Part shown: positions 46,341 to 54,753 of the stretch, piece by piece | Layout: every line of letters starts with the position of its first letter | Position numbering within the stretch: position 1 is the stretch's first letter | Assembly (NCBI RefSeq): GCF_900112375.1 | Contig: NZ_FOLS01000027.1 | Coordinates: 57,817 to 121,816, forward strand | DNA from: Pseudomonas citronellolis | GTDB lineage: Bacteria; Pseudomonadota; Gammaproteobacteria; Pseudomonadales; Pseudomonadaceae | Direction: 5' to 3' | Length of the DNA: 64,000 bases | Notes under the pieces: model-generated | Databases searched by the model: none | What the model was told of the DNA's origin: nothing | What the model saw: the letters and a program-made list of their open reading frames with translations, nothing else | Made by a program: the position numbers and the translations under genes

Positions 46341-47146
46341 CAGAGCAGGTCTCCGTAGCGCTGCTTGCGATCGTAGAGTTTGGCGGCCTTGCGCTCCATC
46401 CAGGCGAGCAGAGCGGCCTCCTCGCGGAGGATGTCGCGCAGGGGCTTGCGGAAGTAACCGCGCAGGAAGCGTAGCTTGTCGCGTTGCGTCAGGCCGATGT
46501 CCAGCGCCGAGAAGTACAGCGCGGCCAGGTCCTTGTCGCGCCAGCGCCGCGGCGTGGCGGCGCGGGTCTGGGCGCGGTGCAGGTCGATCACCGACAGGCG
46601 CAGGTCGTCGGGCGTCGGCGGGCGATCGGTGTGCAGCAGGAAGTGGCAGATGTAGCAGTCGCGATGGTTCACCCCGGCGCGGTGCATGGTGCCGACCATC
46701 TTCGCCACTTCGTCGATCAGCGCGCGCTTGAAGCGCGGCGCCGGCGGCTCGCGCAGCCAGTTCAGCGACAGCTGTTCGAGGTCGATGGTGGGCGCCAGCT
46801 CCTCGGTGACGATGAAGGAATGCTGGCGCGCCGGGTCGCTGCCGCGCTCGCCATAGGCCACCGCGGTCATGGTCGCCACGCCGGCCTGGTGCAGGCGCTC
46901 CAGGGCGCGCTGCTCCTGGCCGGCGCCGAGCACCGGGAGCTTGGCGCTGAGCAGGTTCTTGAAGATCTCGCCCCAGCCGATGCCGCGGTGGATCTTGACG
47001 AAGTAGCCGCGGCCGTCGACCTCGGTGCGCAGGGTGCGGCGGCCTTCCAGCTCGCGGTAGACCTTGCCCTGCAGGCGCTCGACCTCGACGAAGGGGTCCT
47101 TGCCGGCCCACAGGCTCCTGAACGGCTCGCGCAACTCAAGCTTCAT
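46340..47146 (-). CDS. waaP: LPS heptose I kinase WaaP
   Basis: A 268-residue kinase that phosphorylates the first heptose of the inner core; the step is essential for viability in P. aeruginosa. YFVKIHRGIGWGEIFKNL carries the ATP-site Lys, VNHRDCYICHFLL the catalytic Asp and SVIDLHRAQ the metal Asp, all as in the family. The ATG is separated from waaG by 112 nt containing a REP pair, the only sizeable break in the kinase and heptosyltransferase run. Confidence 0.95.
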   Translation of the reverse strand: MKLELREPFRSLWAGKDPFVEVERLQGKVYRELEGRRTLRTEVDGRGYFVKIHRGIGWGEIFKNLLSAKLPVLGAGQEQRALERLHQAGVATMTAVAYGERGSDPARQHSFIVTEELAPTIDLEQLSLNWLREPPAPRFKRALIDEVAKMVGTMHRAGVNHRDCYICHFLLHTDRPPTPDDLRLSVIDLHRAQTRAATPRRWRDKDLAALYFSALDIGLTQRDKLRFLRGYFRKPLRDILREEAALLAWMERKAAKLYDRKQRYGDLL

Positions 47147-47161
47147 GGGCGCCCGCCTTTC

Positions 47162-47226
47162 GTAGGAGCGAGCTTGCTCGCGAACCTGTCCGGCGCAAAA
47201 GCGTTCGCGAGCAAGCTCGCTCCTAC
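47162..47226. repeat. REP pair inside the waaG-waaP interval
   Basis: GTAGGAGCGAGCTTGCTCGCGAA and its inverse around 19 nt, within what is otherwise a tightly overlapping operon. The mRNA would carry a very stable hairpin here. Confidence 0.9.
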
Positions 47227-47258
47227 AGGGAGCCCGGGGAAGCCGGGGAGAGGGGTGT

Positions 47259-48380
47259 TCATGGGCGCTCCTGCAGGATCACGTCCGCGGCGTGCTGCGG
47301 CATGGAGTACAGGTCCGCCGTGTCGGCGAAGGCCAGGCCGTTGCGCGACCAGGCGGCGCGCGCCGCGTCGTCCCGGAGCATCTCCGCCAGCATGCGGTTG
47401 AAGGCGTCCTGCTCGAAGGGCGACGGCACCACGCGGCCGGCGTCGGCCTCGGCGATGTAGTGGGCGTAGCCGCAGACGTCGGTGACCAGCACCGGCAGCC
47501 CGGCGACCACCGCCTCCAGCAGCACGGTGCCGGTGTTCTCGTTGTACGCCGGGTGGATCAGCAGGTCGGCGCCGAGCAAAAAGCGCGGGATGTCGCTGCG
47601 GCCCTTGAGGATCTGCACGTGGTCCGACAGGCCCAGGGCCTTGACCTGTAGCAGGAAGGGCTTGGGGTCGTCCTGGCCGATGGCGATCAGCCGGGTGCGC
47701 TTGCGCAGGTCCCGCGGCAGCGCCGCCAGGGCCTTGAGGCTGCGGTCCAGGCCCTTGGTCTTGAAGCCCGAGCCGATCTGCACCAGCAGCCGGTCGTCGT
47801 CGGCCAGCTTGAATTCGCGGCGGAAGTCGGCGCGGATTTCCGCGGCGTTGGCCGGCGCGCGGCGGTCCAGGGCGATGCCCGGGGGCAGCAGGTGGAAGCG
47901 CTCGATCGGGGTGTGGTAGTGCTTGATGAACAGCGGCTGCTGCACCTCGGAGATCATCAGCACCTCGGTCTTCGACTCGGGGGCGAACACCGCCCGCTCG
48001 TAGTCGGCGAAGTGCTTGTAGCGGCCCCAGCGGCGGTAGATGGGGTTGCGCAGGGTCTGCGCCTTGTCTTCGAAGCAGCCGTCGGCGGCATAGTAGACGT
48101 CAAGGCCCGGCATCTTGTTGAAGCCGATCACCCGGTCCACCGGGTCGCGCGCAAGGTCGGCGGCCAGCCAGGCGCTGAACTTCTCGTTGCGGCGATGGTT
48201 GAACAGCGCCTTGACCGGCGCCACGCGCACGTCGAAACCGGGCGGCACCTCACCCTCCCAGATCGGCGTGTAGACGCGGATGGCGTGCCCGCGCTTCTGG
48301 CATTCCAGGGCGATGCGCATGAAGTCGCGCTGCAACCCGCCGAAGGGGAAGTACTTGTACAGGACGAAAGCCAGTTTCAT
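47259..48380 (-). CDS. waaG: LPS core glycosyltransferase WaaG
   Basis: A 373-residue GT-B (family 4) enzyme that adds the first outer-core hexose, galactosamine in P. aeruginosa. GGLQRDFMRIALECQKRGH is the N-terminal glycine loop and acceptor region, GSGFKTKGLDRS opens the second domain and HPAYNENTGTVLLEAV has the EX7E motif. The ATG overlaps the waaC stop by ATGA. Confidence 0.95.
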   Translation of the reverse strand: MKLAFVLYKYFPFGGLQRDFMRIALECQKRGHAIRVYTPIWEGEVPPGFDVRVAPVKALFNHRRNEKFSAWLAADLARDPVDRVIGFNKMPGLDVYYAADGCFEDKAQTLRNPIYRRWGRYKHFADYERAVFAPESKTEVLMISEVQQPLFIKHYHTPIERFHLLPPGIALDRRAPANAAEIRADFRREFKLADDDRLLVQIGSGFKTKGLDRSLKALAALPRDLRKRTRLIAIGQDDPKPFLLQVKALGLSDHVQILKGRSDIPRFLLGADLLIHPAYNENTGTVLLEAVVAGLPVLVTDVCGYAHYIAEADAGRVVPSPFEQDAFNRMLAEMLRDDAARAAWSRNGLAFADTADLYSMPQHAADVILQERP

Positions 48381-49444
48381 CGAAGCGTCTCCGGGGCCAG
48401 CAGCAGCGCCTCCAGTTGCAGCGCCACGCGCTGCGGGTTCAGGCGCGTGAAGCACAGGGGCTGCTCTTGCCGCAGGTCGAACTGGCGCTTGTCTTCGGCC
48501 GTCGGCTGGTAGGTGCAGGTCTTCTGCAGGCAGGGTGCGCAGGGCCAGTCGCTGGCCAGGTGCACCTGGGAACGCCCGTAGGCGCCGGTCAGCCCGGGAT
48601 TGGTCGGGCCGAACAGCGACAGCGTCGGCACGTCCAGGGCGGCGGCCAGGTGTCCGAGCCCGGTGTCCACCGCCACGCAGGCGGAAGCGCCGGCCAGGAC
48701 CTTGGCCATGCCTGCGAGGGATAACCTGGGGAGCACCGAGGTGTTTTCCAAGCCCTGGGCGATGCGCTCGGCGCGCTGGCGCTCGTTGTCGTTGCCCCAG
48801 GGCAGGCGCACCGACCAGCCACGCTCGCCCATGCGCTCGGCCAGCTCGCGCCAGTAGGCCTCGGGCCAGTGCTTGGTGACCCAGGTGGTGCCGTGCAGGA
48901 AGACCAGATAAGGCTCGCCGGCGCTCCCGTCGATCAGCAGGCCGCGATCCAGGCCGTAGTCGCCGACGCCCGCTGGCAGCGGGTAGTCCAGCGCCTGGGC
49001 GAACAGCTGGCGCACGCGCTCCACCGCGTGCTGGCCCCAGGCGACCGGGTAGCCGCGGTCGTAGAAGCGGCTGGCCGCCGGCTCGCGCGCGGATTCCCTG
49101 TCCAGCCCGGCGACCGGCACCTTCTTCGCGTAGCGCGTCAGCCAGGCGCTCTTGAGCAGGCCCTGGGCGTCGATCACCAGGTCGTAGTCGACCTCGCGCA
49201 GGCGCTTCTTGAAACGCCGCCACTCGCCGTTCTTCAGAGTCTGCCAGAGGTTCTTGCGCCAGCGCCGGATGGCCACCGGGATGACCTGGGCCACCGCCGG
49301 GTGCCAGGCCGGAATCTCGGCGAAGCCTTCCTCGACCACCCAGTCGAACTGGATGCCGGGGATGGCCCGGGCAGCGTCGGTGAGCGCCGGCAGGGTATGG
49401 ATGACGTCGCCCAGGGACGACGTCTTGATCAGCAGTACCCTCAT
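48377..49444 (-). CDS. waaC: LPS heptosyltransferase I
   Basis: A 355-residue GT9 enzyme that adds the first heptose to Kdo. The N-terminal RVLLIKTSSLGDVIHTLPAL is diagnostic, TTWVTKHWPEAYW begins the donor domain and VAVDTGLGHLAAALD the ADP-heptose site. The ATG overlaps the waaF stop by ATGA. The donor is produced by HldE, encoded about 17 kb away on the same strand. Confidence 0.96.
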   Translation of the reverse strand: MRVLLIKTSSLGDVIHTLPALTDAARAIPGIQFDWVVEEGFAEIPAWHPAVAQVIPVAIRRWRKNLWQTLKNGEWRRFKKRLREVDYDLVIDAQGLLKSAWLTRYAKKVPVAGLDRESAREPAASRFYDRGYPVAWGQHAVERVRQLFAQALDYPLPAGVGDYGLDRGLLIDGSAGEPYLVFLHGTTWVTKHWPEAYWRELAERMGERGWSVRLPWGNDNERQRAERIAQGLENTSVLPRLSLAGMAKVLAGASACVAVDTGLGHLAAALDVPTLSLFGPTNPGLTGAYGRSQVHLASDWPCAPCLQKTCTYQPTAEDKRQFDLRQEQPLCFTRLNPQRVALQLEALLLAPETLR

Positions 49445-50475
49445 TCGACGTCGACCGGGTCCGCGACCAGGCGGTCGAGCGCCTGCAGCACCATCGACGG
49501 CGGCAGCTCGCGCAGGCAGTTGTAGTGGCCGAAGCGGCACACGCGGTCGAAGCAGGGGCTGCATTCCAGGCCCAGGCGGACGATTTCCACGGCATCGGCC
49601 AGCGGCGGGGTGAACTGCGGCGAGGTGGAGCCGTAGACCGCCACCAGCGGGCGGTTCAGCGCGGCGGCCACGTGCATCAGGCCGGAGTCGTTGCTGACCA
49701 CGGCGGAGGCGCAGGACATCAGGTCGATGGCCTCGGCCAGGGCGGTTCCGCCGGCGAGGTTCACCGACTCCTCGCGCAGGCCGGGGATCAGCCGCGAGCG
49801 GATGTCCTCGCCGCCGGGGTGGTCGTTCTTCGAGCCGAATATCCACACCTGCCAGCCGGCGCGGATCTTCGCCTCGGCGACCTTGGCATAGAACTCCGCC
49901 GGCCAGCGCTTGGCCTCGCCGAACTCGGCGCCGGGGCACAGCGCCAGCACCGGGCGGTCCAGGCTCAGGCCGAACTTGGCCAGGGCCGCGTCGCGGCTGG
50001 CCGGGTCGATGGCCAGGCGCGGCTGCGGGTAGGGCTTGGGCAACTCGGTGCCCGGCGGGTAGGCCAGGGCCATGAAGCGCTCGATCATCAGCGGGTAGCG
50101 CGCCTTGTCGAGCTTGCGCACGTCGTTGAGCAGGCCGTAGCGCATCTCGCCCTTCCAGCCGGTGCGCTTGGCGATACCGGCGAAGAACGGCACCAGCGCG
50201 GACTTGAGCGAGTTGGGCAGGAGGATGGCCTGGTCGTACTGGCCGGCCAGGGACTTGCCGATGCGCCGGCGCGCGGCGATGTCGAGCACGCCGTGGCCGA
50301 GCGGGAAGCTCAGGGCCTGGCGCACTTCGGGCATGCGTTCGAGGATCGGCCGGCTCCAGTCGGGCGCCAGCACGTCGATCTGGCAGTCGGGGTGTTCGCG
50401 CTTCAGGCACTCGAAGAGCGTCTGCGCCATCACCATGTCGCCGACCCAGGAGGGACCTACGATCAGAATGTTCAT
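49441..50475 (-). CDS. waaF: LPS heptosyltransferase II
   Basis: A 344-residue GT9 enzyme that adds the second heptose. MNILIVGPSWVGDMVMAQTL, CPGAEFGEAKRWP, SNDSGLMHVAAALNRP and the C-terminal Cys cluster around CSPCFDRVCRFG are family features. It opens the waaF-waaC-waaG run; ilvE lies upstream on the same strand behind an 80-nt spacer of heptamer-like repeats. Confidence 0.96.
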   Translation of the reverse strand: MNILIVGPSWVGDMVMAQTLFECLKREHPDCQIDVLAPDWSRPILERMPEVRQALSFPLGHGVLDIAARRRIGKSLAGQYDQAILLPNSLKSALVPFFAGIAKRTGWKGEMRYGLLNDVRKLDKARYPLMIERFMALAYPPGTELPKPYPQPRLAIDPASRDAALAKFGLSLDRPVLALCPGAEFGEAKRWPAEFYAKVAEAKIRAGWQVWIFGSKNDHPGGEDIRSRLIPGLREESVNLAGGTALAEAIDLMSCASAVVSNDSGLMHVAAALNRPLVAVYGSTSPQFTPPLADAVEIVRLGLECSPCFDRVCRFGHYNCLRELPPSMVLQALDRLVADPVDVE

Positions 50476-50555
50476 AAGCTGGAGGCTGAAAGCTCGAAGC
50501 TGGAAGCCTGTCTGGAACCGCGTTGGCTTCCGACTTCAGGCTTCCAGCTTCCGGC
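50476..50555. repeat. Degenerate heptamer-type repeat between ilvE and waaF
   Basis: The whole 80-nt spacer is made of variants of AAGCTGGAAGCC/GGCTTCCAGCTT, related to the arrays at 16619 and 43351. The ilvE stop codon borders it directly. Confidence 0.7.
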
Positions 50556-51479
50556 TCATTTGACCAGTGTGCGCCACTCCGGATGGGCGCTGGTCTTGCC
50601 GGTGACCAGGTCGAAGTAAGCCTTCTGCAGTCGCTCGGTCACCGGGCCGCGGCGGCCGATGCCGATCTGCCGGCCATCCACCTCGCGGATCGGGGTGACT
50701 TCGGCGGCGGTGCCGGTGAAGAAGGCCTCGTCGGCGATGTACACCTCGTCGCGGGTGATGCGCTTCTCCACCACCTTGATGCCCAGCTCGTCGGCCAGGG
50801 TCAGCACGGTGCTGCGGGTGATGCCGTTCAGGCAGGCGGTGACTTCCGGGGTGTAGATCACGCCGTCCTTGATGATGAAGATGTTCTCGCCCGAGCCTTC
50901 GGCCACGTAGCCTTCGGGGTCCAGCATCATGGCCTCGTCGGCGCCGCCGGAGATGGCTTCCTGCAGGGCCAGCATCGAGTTGATGTAGGCGCCGTTGGAC
51001 TTGGCGCGGGTCATGGAGATGTTCACGTGGTGGCGGGTGAAGGAGCTGGTGCGCACCTTGATGCCTTGCTCCAGGGCGTCGTCGCCCATGTAGGCGCCCC
51101 AGTGCCAGGCAGCGACTATCACGTGGACCTTCAGGCCGGCGGCGCGCAGGCCCATGCCTTCGCTTCCGTAGAACACCATCGGGCGGATGTAGGCGCTTTC
51201 CAGGTTGTTCTCGCGGACCGCGGCGCGGGTCGCTTCGTTGATCTCTTCCTTGGTGAACGGCATCTTCATGTTCATGATGTGCGCCGAGTCGAAGAGACGG
51301 TCGGTGTGGGCCTGCAGGCGGAAGATCGCGGTGCCCTGCGGGGTGTTGTAGGCGCGCACGCCCTCGAACACGCCCATGCCGTAGTGCAGGGTGTGGGTCA
51401 GAACGTGGGTGGTCGCGTCGCGCCACTGCACCAGTTCGCCGTCATACCAGATCACGCCATCACGATCGGCCATCGACAT
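50556..51479 (-). CDS. ilvE: Branched-chain amino-acid aminotransferase
   Basis: IlvE interconverts leucine, isoleucine and valine with their 2-oxo acids using PLP. The 307-residue fold-type IV protein has WYDGELVQWRDA, LTHTLHYGMGVFEGVRAY, the PLP Lys in MTRAKSNGAYINS, GYVAEGSGENIF and GITRSTVL, all class-IV landmarks. ATG start. It lies 82 nt after glnE and before waaF, as in P. aeruginosa. Confidence 0.96.
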   Translation of the reverse strand: MSMADRDGVIWYDGELVQWRDATTHVLTHTLHYGMGVFEGVRAYNTPQGTAIFRLQAHTDRLFDSAHIMNMKMPFTKEEINEATRAAVRENNLESAYIRPMVFYGSEGMGLRAAGLKVHVIVAAWHWGAYMGDDALEQGIKVRTSSFTRHHVNISMTRAKSNGAYINSMLALQEAISGGADEAMMLDPEGYVAEGSGENIFIIKDGVIYTPEVTACLNGITRSTVLTLADELGIKVVEKRITRDEVYIADEAFFTGTAAEVTPIREVDGRQIGIGRRGPVTERLQKAYFDLVTGKTSAHPEWRTLVK

Positions 51480-51561
51480 ATTTGCCAGCTCCTCACAGAA
51501 ATTCGTCGTCCGGTCGCCGCGGAACCCAGCCCCGCCGGCGACCTGTGCGTACTGCCCGGGA

Positions 51562-54510
51562 TCAGGCGAGCTCGAGCTCGCGCCAGATCCGCATCACTCC
51601 GCGGCGTTCTTCATGGAAACGGTCGCCGCCCACTACCCCTGGCTGTTTCTGCAGCGCCAGACGGTGCGCGGCTGCGCGATAGGCCTTGTAGGCCTCCTGC
51701 AGGAAACGGACGTCCTCGCTGGCGATCAGGCCAGCCCGCTCCAACCCTTCCAGGATGCGGATGTTGTCGGTGAACTGCAGCAACTCCGGGTGCTGCCACG
51801 ACCAGGCAAGGGCCGCATATTGCACCATAAATTCGATATCGACGATACCACCGGCATCCTGCTTGAGATCGAAGGGCGCCGCGGCTTCGAAGGCATTCGG
51901 CGCGGTGCCGGCGGCGGTCGAGGGGGTGCCCAGGTTGTCGCGCATCTTCGCGCGCATCTCGCTGACTTCCCGGCGCAGCTCGGCCAGGTCGCGGTGCTGC
52001 CCCACCACCGCGGCGCGGATGCCCTCGAAGGCCTCGGCCACCCGCGCGCTGCCGGCCAGCACGCGGGCGCGCACCAGGGCCTGGTGTTCCCAGGTCCAGG
52101 CCTCGTTCTGCTGGTAGGCCTGGAAGGCCGCCAGCGAACTCACCAGCAGGCCGGCAGCGCCGCTGGGGCGCAGGCGCATGTCCACCTCGTAGAGCGCGCC
52201 GGAAGTGGTCTGGGTGGTGAGGAAGTGGATGATCTTCTGCCCCAGGCGGGTGAAGAACTGCGAGCCGTCGATGGGCTTGGCGCCGTCGGTCTCGCGCTGC
52301 GGGTCGCCGTCATGGATGAACACCAGGTCCAGGTCCGAGCCGTGGCCCAGCTCCAGGCCGCCGACCTTGCCGTAGCCGACGATGATGAAGTCGGTGTCGC
52401 AGGGCGTGCCGTCGGCGCGCAGCGGCCGGCCGTGGCGCTGCACCAGCTGGCGCCAGGCCAGGGCCAGGACCTGTTCGAGGATGGCCTCGGCGAGCCAGGT
52501 CAGGTAGTCGCTGACCTTCATCAGCGGCAGGGTGCCGGCGATTTCCGAGGCCACCACGCGCAGGCCGTGGGCCAGCTTGAAGTGACGCAGGGTCTCCATC
52601 TGCTGTTCGAGGTCATCCTCGGGGATGCGCATCAGCCGCTCGCGCAGCTCGGCGATCAGTTCCGGCGCCTGCGGCGGGCTGAGCAGGCGCCCTTCATTAA
52701 GCAGTTCGTCCAGCAGGATGGGGAACCTGGCGATCTGCTCGGCCACCATCGGGCTGGCCGCGCACAGCGTCAGCAGGCGCTCCAGGGCGCCGGGGTTCTC
52801 GGTGAGCAGCACCAGGTAGGCCGAACGCCGCGCCACCGCCTCCACCAGGGGCAGCACGCGTTCCAGTGTCAGGTCCGGCTTCTCGTGCTCGGCGAGCATG
52901 TTCAGCAGCCGCGGGACGAAGGCGTCCAGGCGCTCGCGGCCCAGGCGCTGCATGGCCCGCACCTGGTTGCCGTGGCGCAGGTCGATGAGCCGCTTGAAGG
53001 CCGCCGCCGGCTCGGCGAAACCGGCGTCGGCCAGCTGCCGGCAGGCGGATTCCTCGTCCACCTGCTCTTCCCACAGCGGCAGCCACTCGGCGCCGGGCGT
53101 GGCGCCTTCATTCTCGCCGCCCTCGTCTTCGTCGGGGTCGGCGATCACCTGGCGGAAGTGCCAGTCGACGCGCTCGCGCCAGTGGTTGATCGCCTCGTGG
53201 AACGCCGACCAGTTGGCGAAGCCCATGATGAAGGCGACGCGGATGCGCGACAGCTCGTCCTCCGGCAGCATCTGCGTCTGCCGGTCGTCGATGGCCTGCA
53301 GGGCGTGCTCGGCGTAGCGCAGGAACTGGTAGCCCTCGCGCAGCTCGGCGACCACCGCCGGCGGCAGGTAGCCCTGCCCTTCGAGGGTCGCCAGCACCCG
53401 CAGCAGCGGCCGCTGCTGCAGGCTCAGGTCGCGGCCGCCGTGGATCAGCTGGAAGGCCTGGGCGATGAATTCCACCTCGCGGATGCCGCCGGCGCCGAGC
53501 TTGATGTTCTCGCTCATGCCCTTGCGCCGCACTTCCTGCTGGATCAGCTGCTTCATGTTGCGCAGCGCCTCGATGGCCGAGAAGTCCAGGTAGCGCCGGT
53601 AGACGAACGGCCGCAGCAGCTCCAGCAGGCGCTGGCCGGCGTCCTGGTCGCCGCCGACCACCCGCGCCTTGATCATCGCGTAGCGCTCCCAGTCGCGGCC
53701 CTGGTCCTGGTAGTACTGCTCCAGGGCGGCGAAGCTGTGCACCAGCGGGCCGCTGGAGCCGTAGGGGCGCAGGCGCATGTCGACGCGGAAGACGAAGCCT
53801 TCGACGGTGATGGCGTCCAGCGCCTTGATCAGCTTCTGCCCCAGGCGGGTGAAGAATTCCTGATTGTCCAGGGCGCGGCGGGCGCCCTGGGTCTCGCCGC
53901 CCTCGGGGTAGCCGAAGATCAGGTCGATGTCCGAGGACAGGTTCAGCTCGCCGGCGCCCAGCTTGCCCATGCCCAGCACCACCAGTTGCTGCGGCAGGCC
54001 GGAGCGGTTGCCGATGGGCGTGCCGAACTGCTGGCAGTGCCTTTCATAGAGCCAGCGGTAGGCCAGGTCGATGCCGTTGTCGGCGAGGTCCGACAGGTCG
54101 CGGCAGGTGCCGGCCAGGTCGCTGCCGCGGGTCAGGTCGCGCCAGACGATGCGCATCTGCTGGCGCCGGCGGAAGCGGCGCAGGCGGCGGCCCAGTTCGT
54201 CCTCGTCGGCGCAGTCGGCCAGCAGCGCTTCCAGTTGCGCGCGCATCTCCCCGCGCTCCAGCGGCCGGTCCAGCTGGCCGCTGGCCACCAGTTCGAGGAA
54301 GCCCGCGGCATCGCGCGCCGCCTGCTCGGCGACGAAGTCGCTGGCGGCGCAGACCAGGGCGAAATCGGCGTGGCGCTCGGCGGACCACTGCTCATAAAGG
54401 ACGGCGTTTTCGGCGGGAAGATCGGCTACGGCGGTGCTGAAGGTCTGCCCCGCGCGCTCGGCGAGGGACTTCAAGGTGGCCGGCAAGGCGGCCCGGGACG
54501 GCAGAGTCAT
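51562..54510 (-). CDS. glnE: Bifunctional glutamine synthetase adenylyltransferase/deadenylase
   Basis: GlnE adds or removes AMP on glutamine synthetase in response to PII. The 982-residue protein has two nucleotidyltransferase domains: the N-terminal deadenylase with LSSDIDLIFGYPEGGE and the C-terminal adenylyltransferase with GHGSDLDLVFIHDGD, each carrying the catalytic DxD. Length is normal. The ATG faces aceE across a 243-nt control region. The long frame on the opposite strand is a shadow. Confidence 0.97.
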   Translation of the reverse strand: MTLPSRAALPATLKSLAERAGQTFSTAVADLPAENAVLYEQWSAERHADFALVCAASDFVAEQAARDAAGFLELVASGQLDRPLERGEMRAQLEALLADCADEDELGRRLRRFRRRQQMRIVWRDLTRGSDLAGTCRDLSDLADNGIDLAYRWLYERHCQQFGTPIGNRSGLPQQLVVLGMGKLGAGELNLSSDIDLIFGYPEGGETQGARRALDNQEFFTRLGQKLIKALDAITVEGFVFRVDMRLRPYGSSGPLVHSFAALEQYYQDQGRDWERYAMIKARVVGGDQDAGQRLLELLRPFVYRRYLDFSAIEALRNMKQLIQQEVRRKGMSENIKLGAGGIREVEFIAQAFQLIHGGRDLSLQQRPLLRVLATLEGQGYLPPAVVAELREGYQFLRYAEHALQAIDDRQTQMLPEDELSRIRVAFIMGFANWSAFHEAINHWRERVDWHFRQVIADPDEDEGGENEGATPGAEWLPLWEEQVDEESACRQLADAGFAEPAAAFKRLIDLRHGNQVRAMQRLGRERLDAFVPRLLNMLAEHEKPDLTLERVLPLVEAVARRSAYLVLLTENPGALERLLTLCAASPMVAEQIARFPILLDELLNEGRLLSPPQAPELIAELRERLMRIPEDDLEQQMETLRHFKLAHGLRVVASEIAGTLPLMKVSDYLTWLAEAILEQVLALAWRQLVQRHGRPLRADGTPCDTDFIIVGYGKVGGLELGHGSDLDLVFIHDGDPQRETDGAKPIDGSQFFTRLGQKIIHFLTTQTTSGALYEVDMRLRPSGAAGLLVSSLAAFQAYQQNEAWTWEHQALVRARVLAGSARVAEAFEGIRAAVVGQHRDLAELRREVSEMRAKMRDNLGTPSTAAGTAPNAFEAAAPFDLKQDAGGIVDIEFMVQYAALAWSWQHPELLQFTDNIRILEGLERAGLIASEDVRFLQEAYKAYRAAAHRLALQKQPGVVGGDRFHEERRGVMRIWRELELA

Positions 54511-54563
54511 GCATCGATCCTGATGAACGGCAACCCCGCGGAAGCCCCGCCATTCGGGCGCCT

Positions 54564-54576
54564 GTAGTTTTACTAC
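54564..54576. promoter_or_regulatory. Palindromic operator 1 upstream of aceE
   Basis: GTAGT-TTT-ACTAC, a perfect 13-bp palindrome with one further T upstream, 178 nt before the aceE start codon. With site 2 it forms an inverted pair. From memory, the RpiR-type regulator RccR recognises TGTAGTTTTACTACA-like sites, including at aceE. Confidence 0.75.
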
Positions 54577-54613
54577 TAACTTTTTTCGCCCAAGGGCTGT
54601 ATCCAGTCGCGTT

Positions 54614-54630
54614 TTGTAGTAAAACTACAA
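54614..54630. promoter_or_regulatory. Palindromic operator 2 upstream of aceE
   Basis: TTGTAGT-AAA-ACTACAA, a perfect 17-bp palindrome 38 nt after site 1, 124 nt before the aceE ATG. The centre is AAA where site 1 has TTT, so the two sites are inverse copies. The spacing (52 bp between centres, about five helical turns) would place two dimers on the same face. Confidence 0.8.
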
Positions 54631-54753
54631 CCCGCCGGAACCACCCCCGGTGCACTTCCAAGAATTCGCGGCGTCGCCCACGAGGCCGGCGCTGCTATCG
54701 GCAACGATCTACTGGCTTTCGATTCTGGAAGCCTTTCCGCCCTGGAGCAAGCC

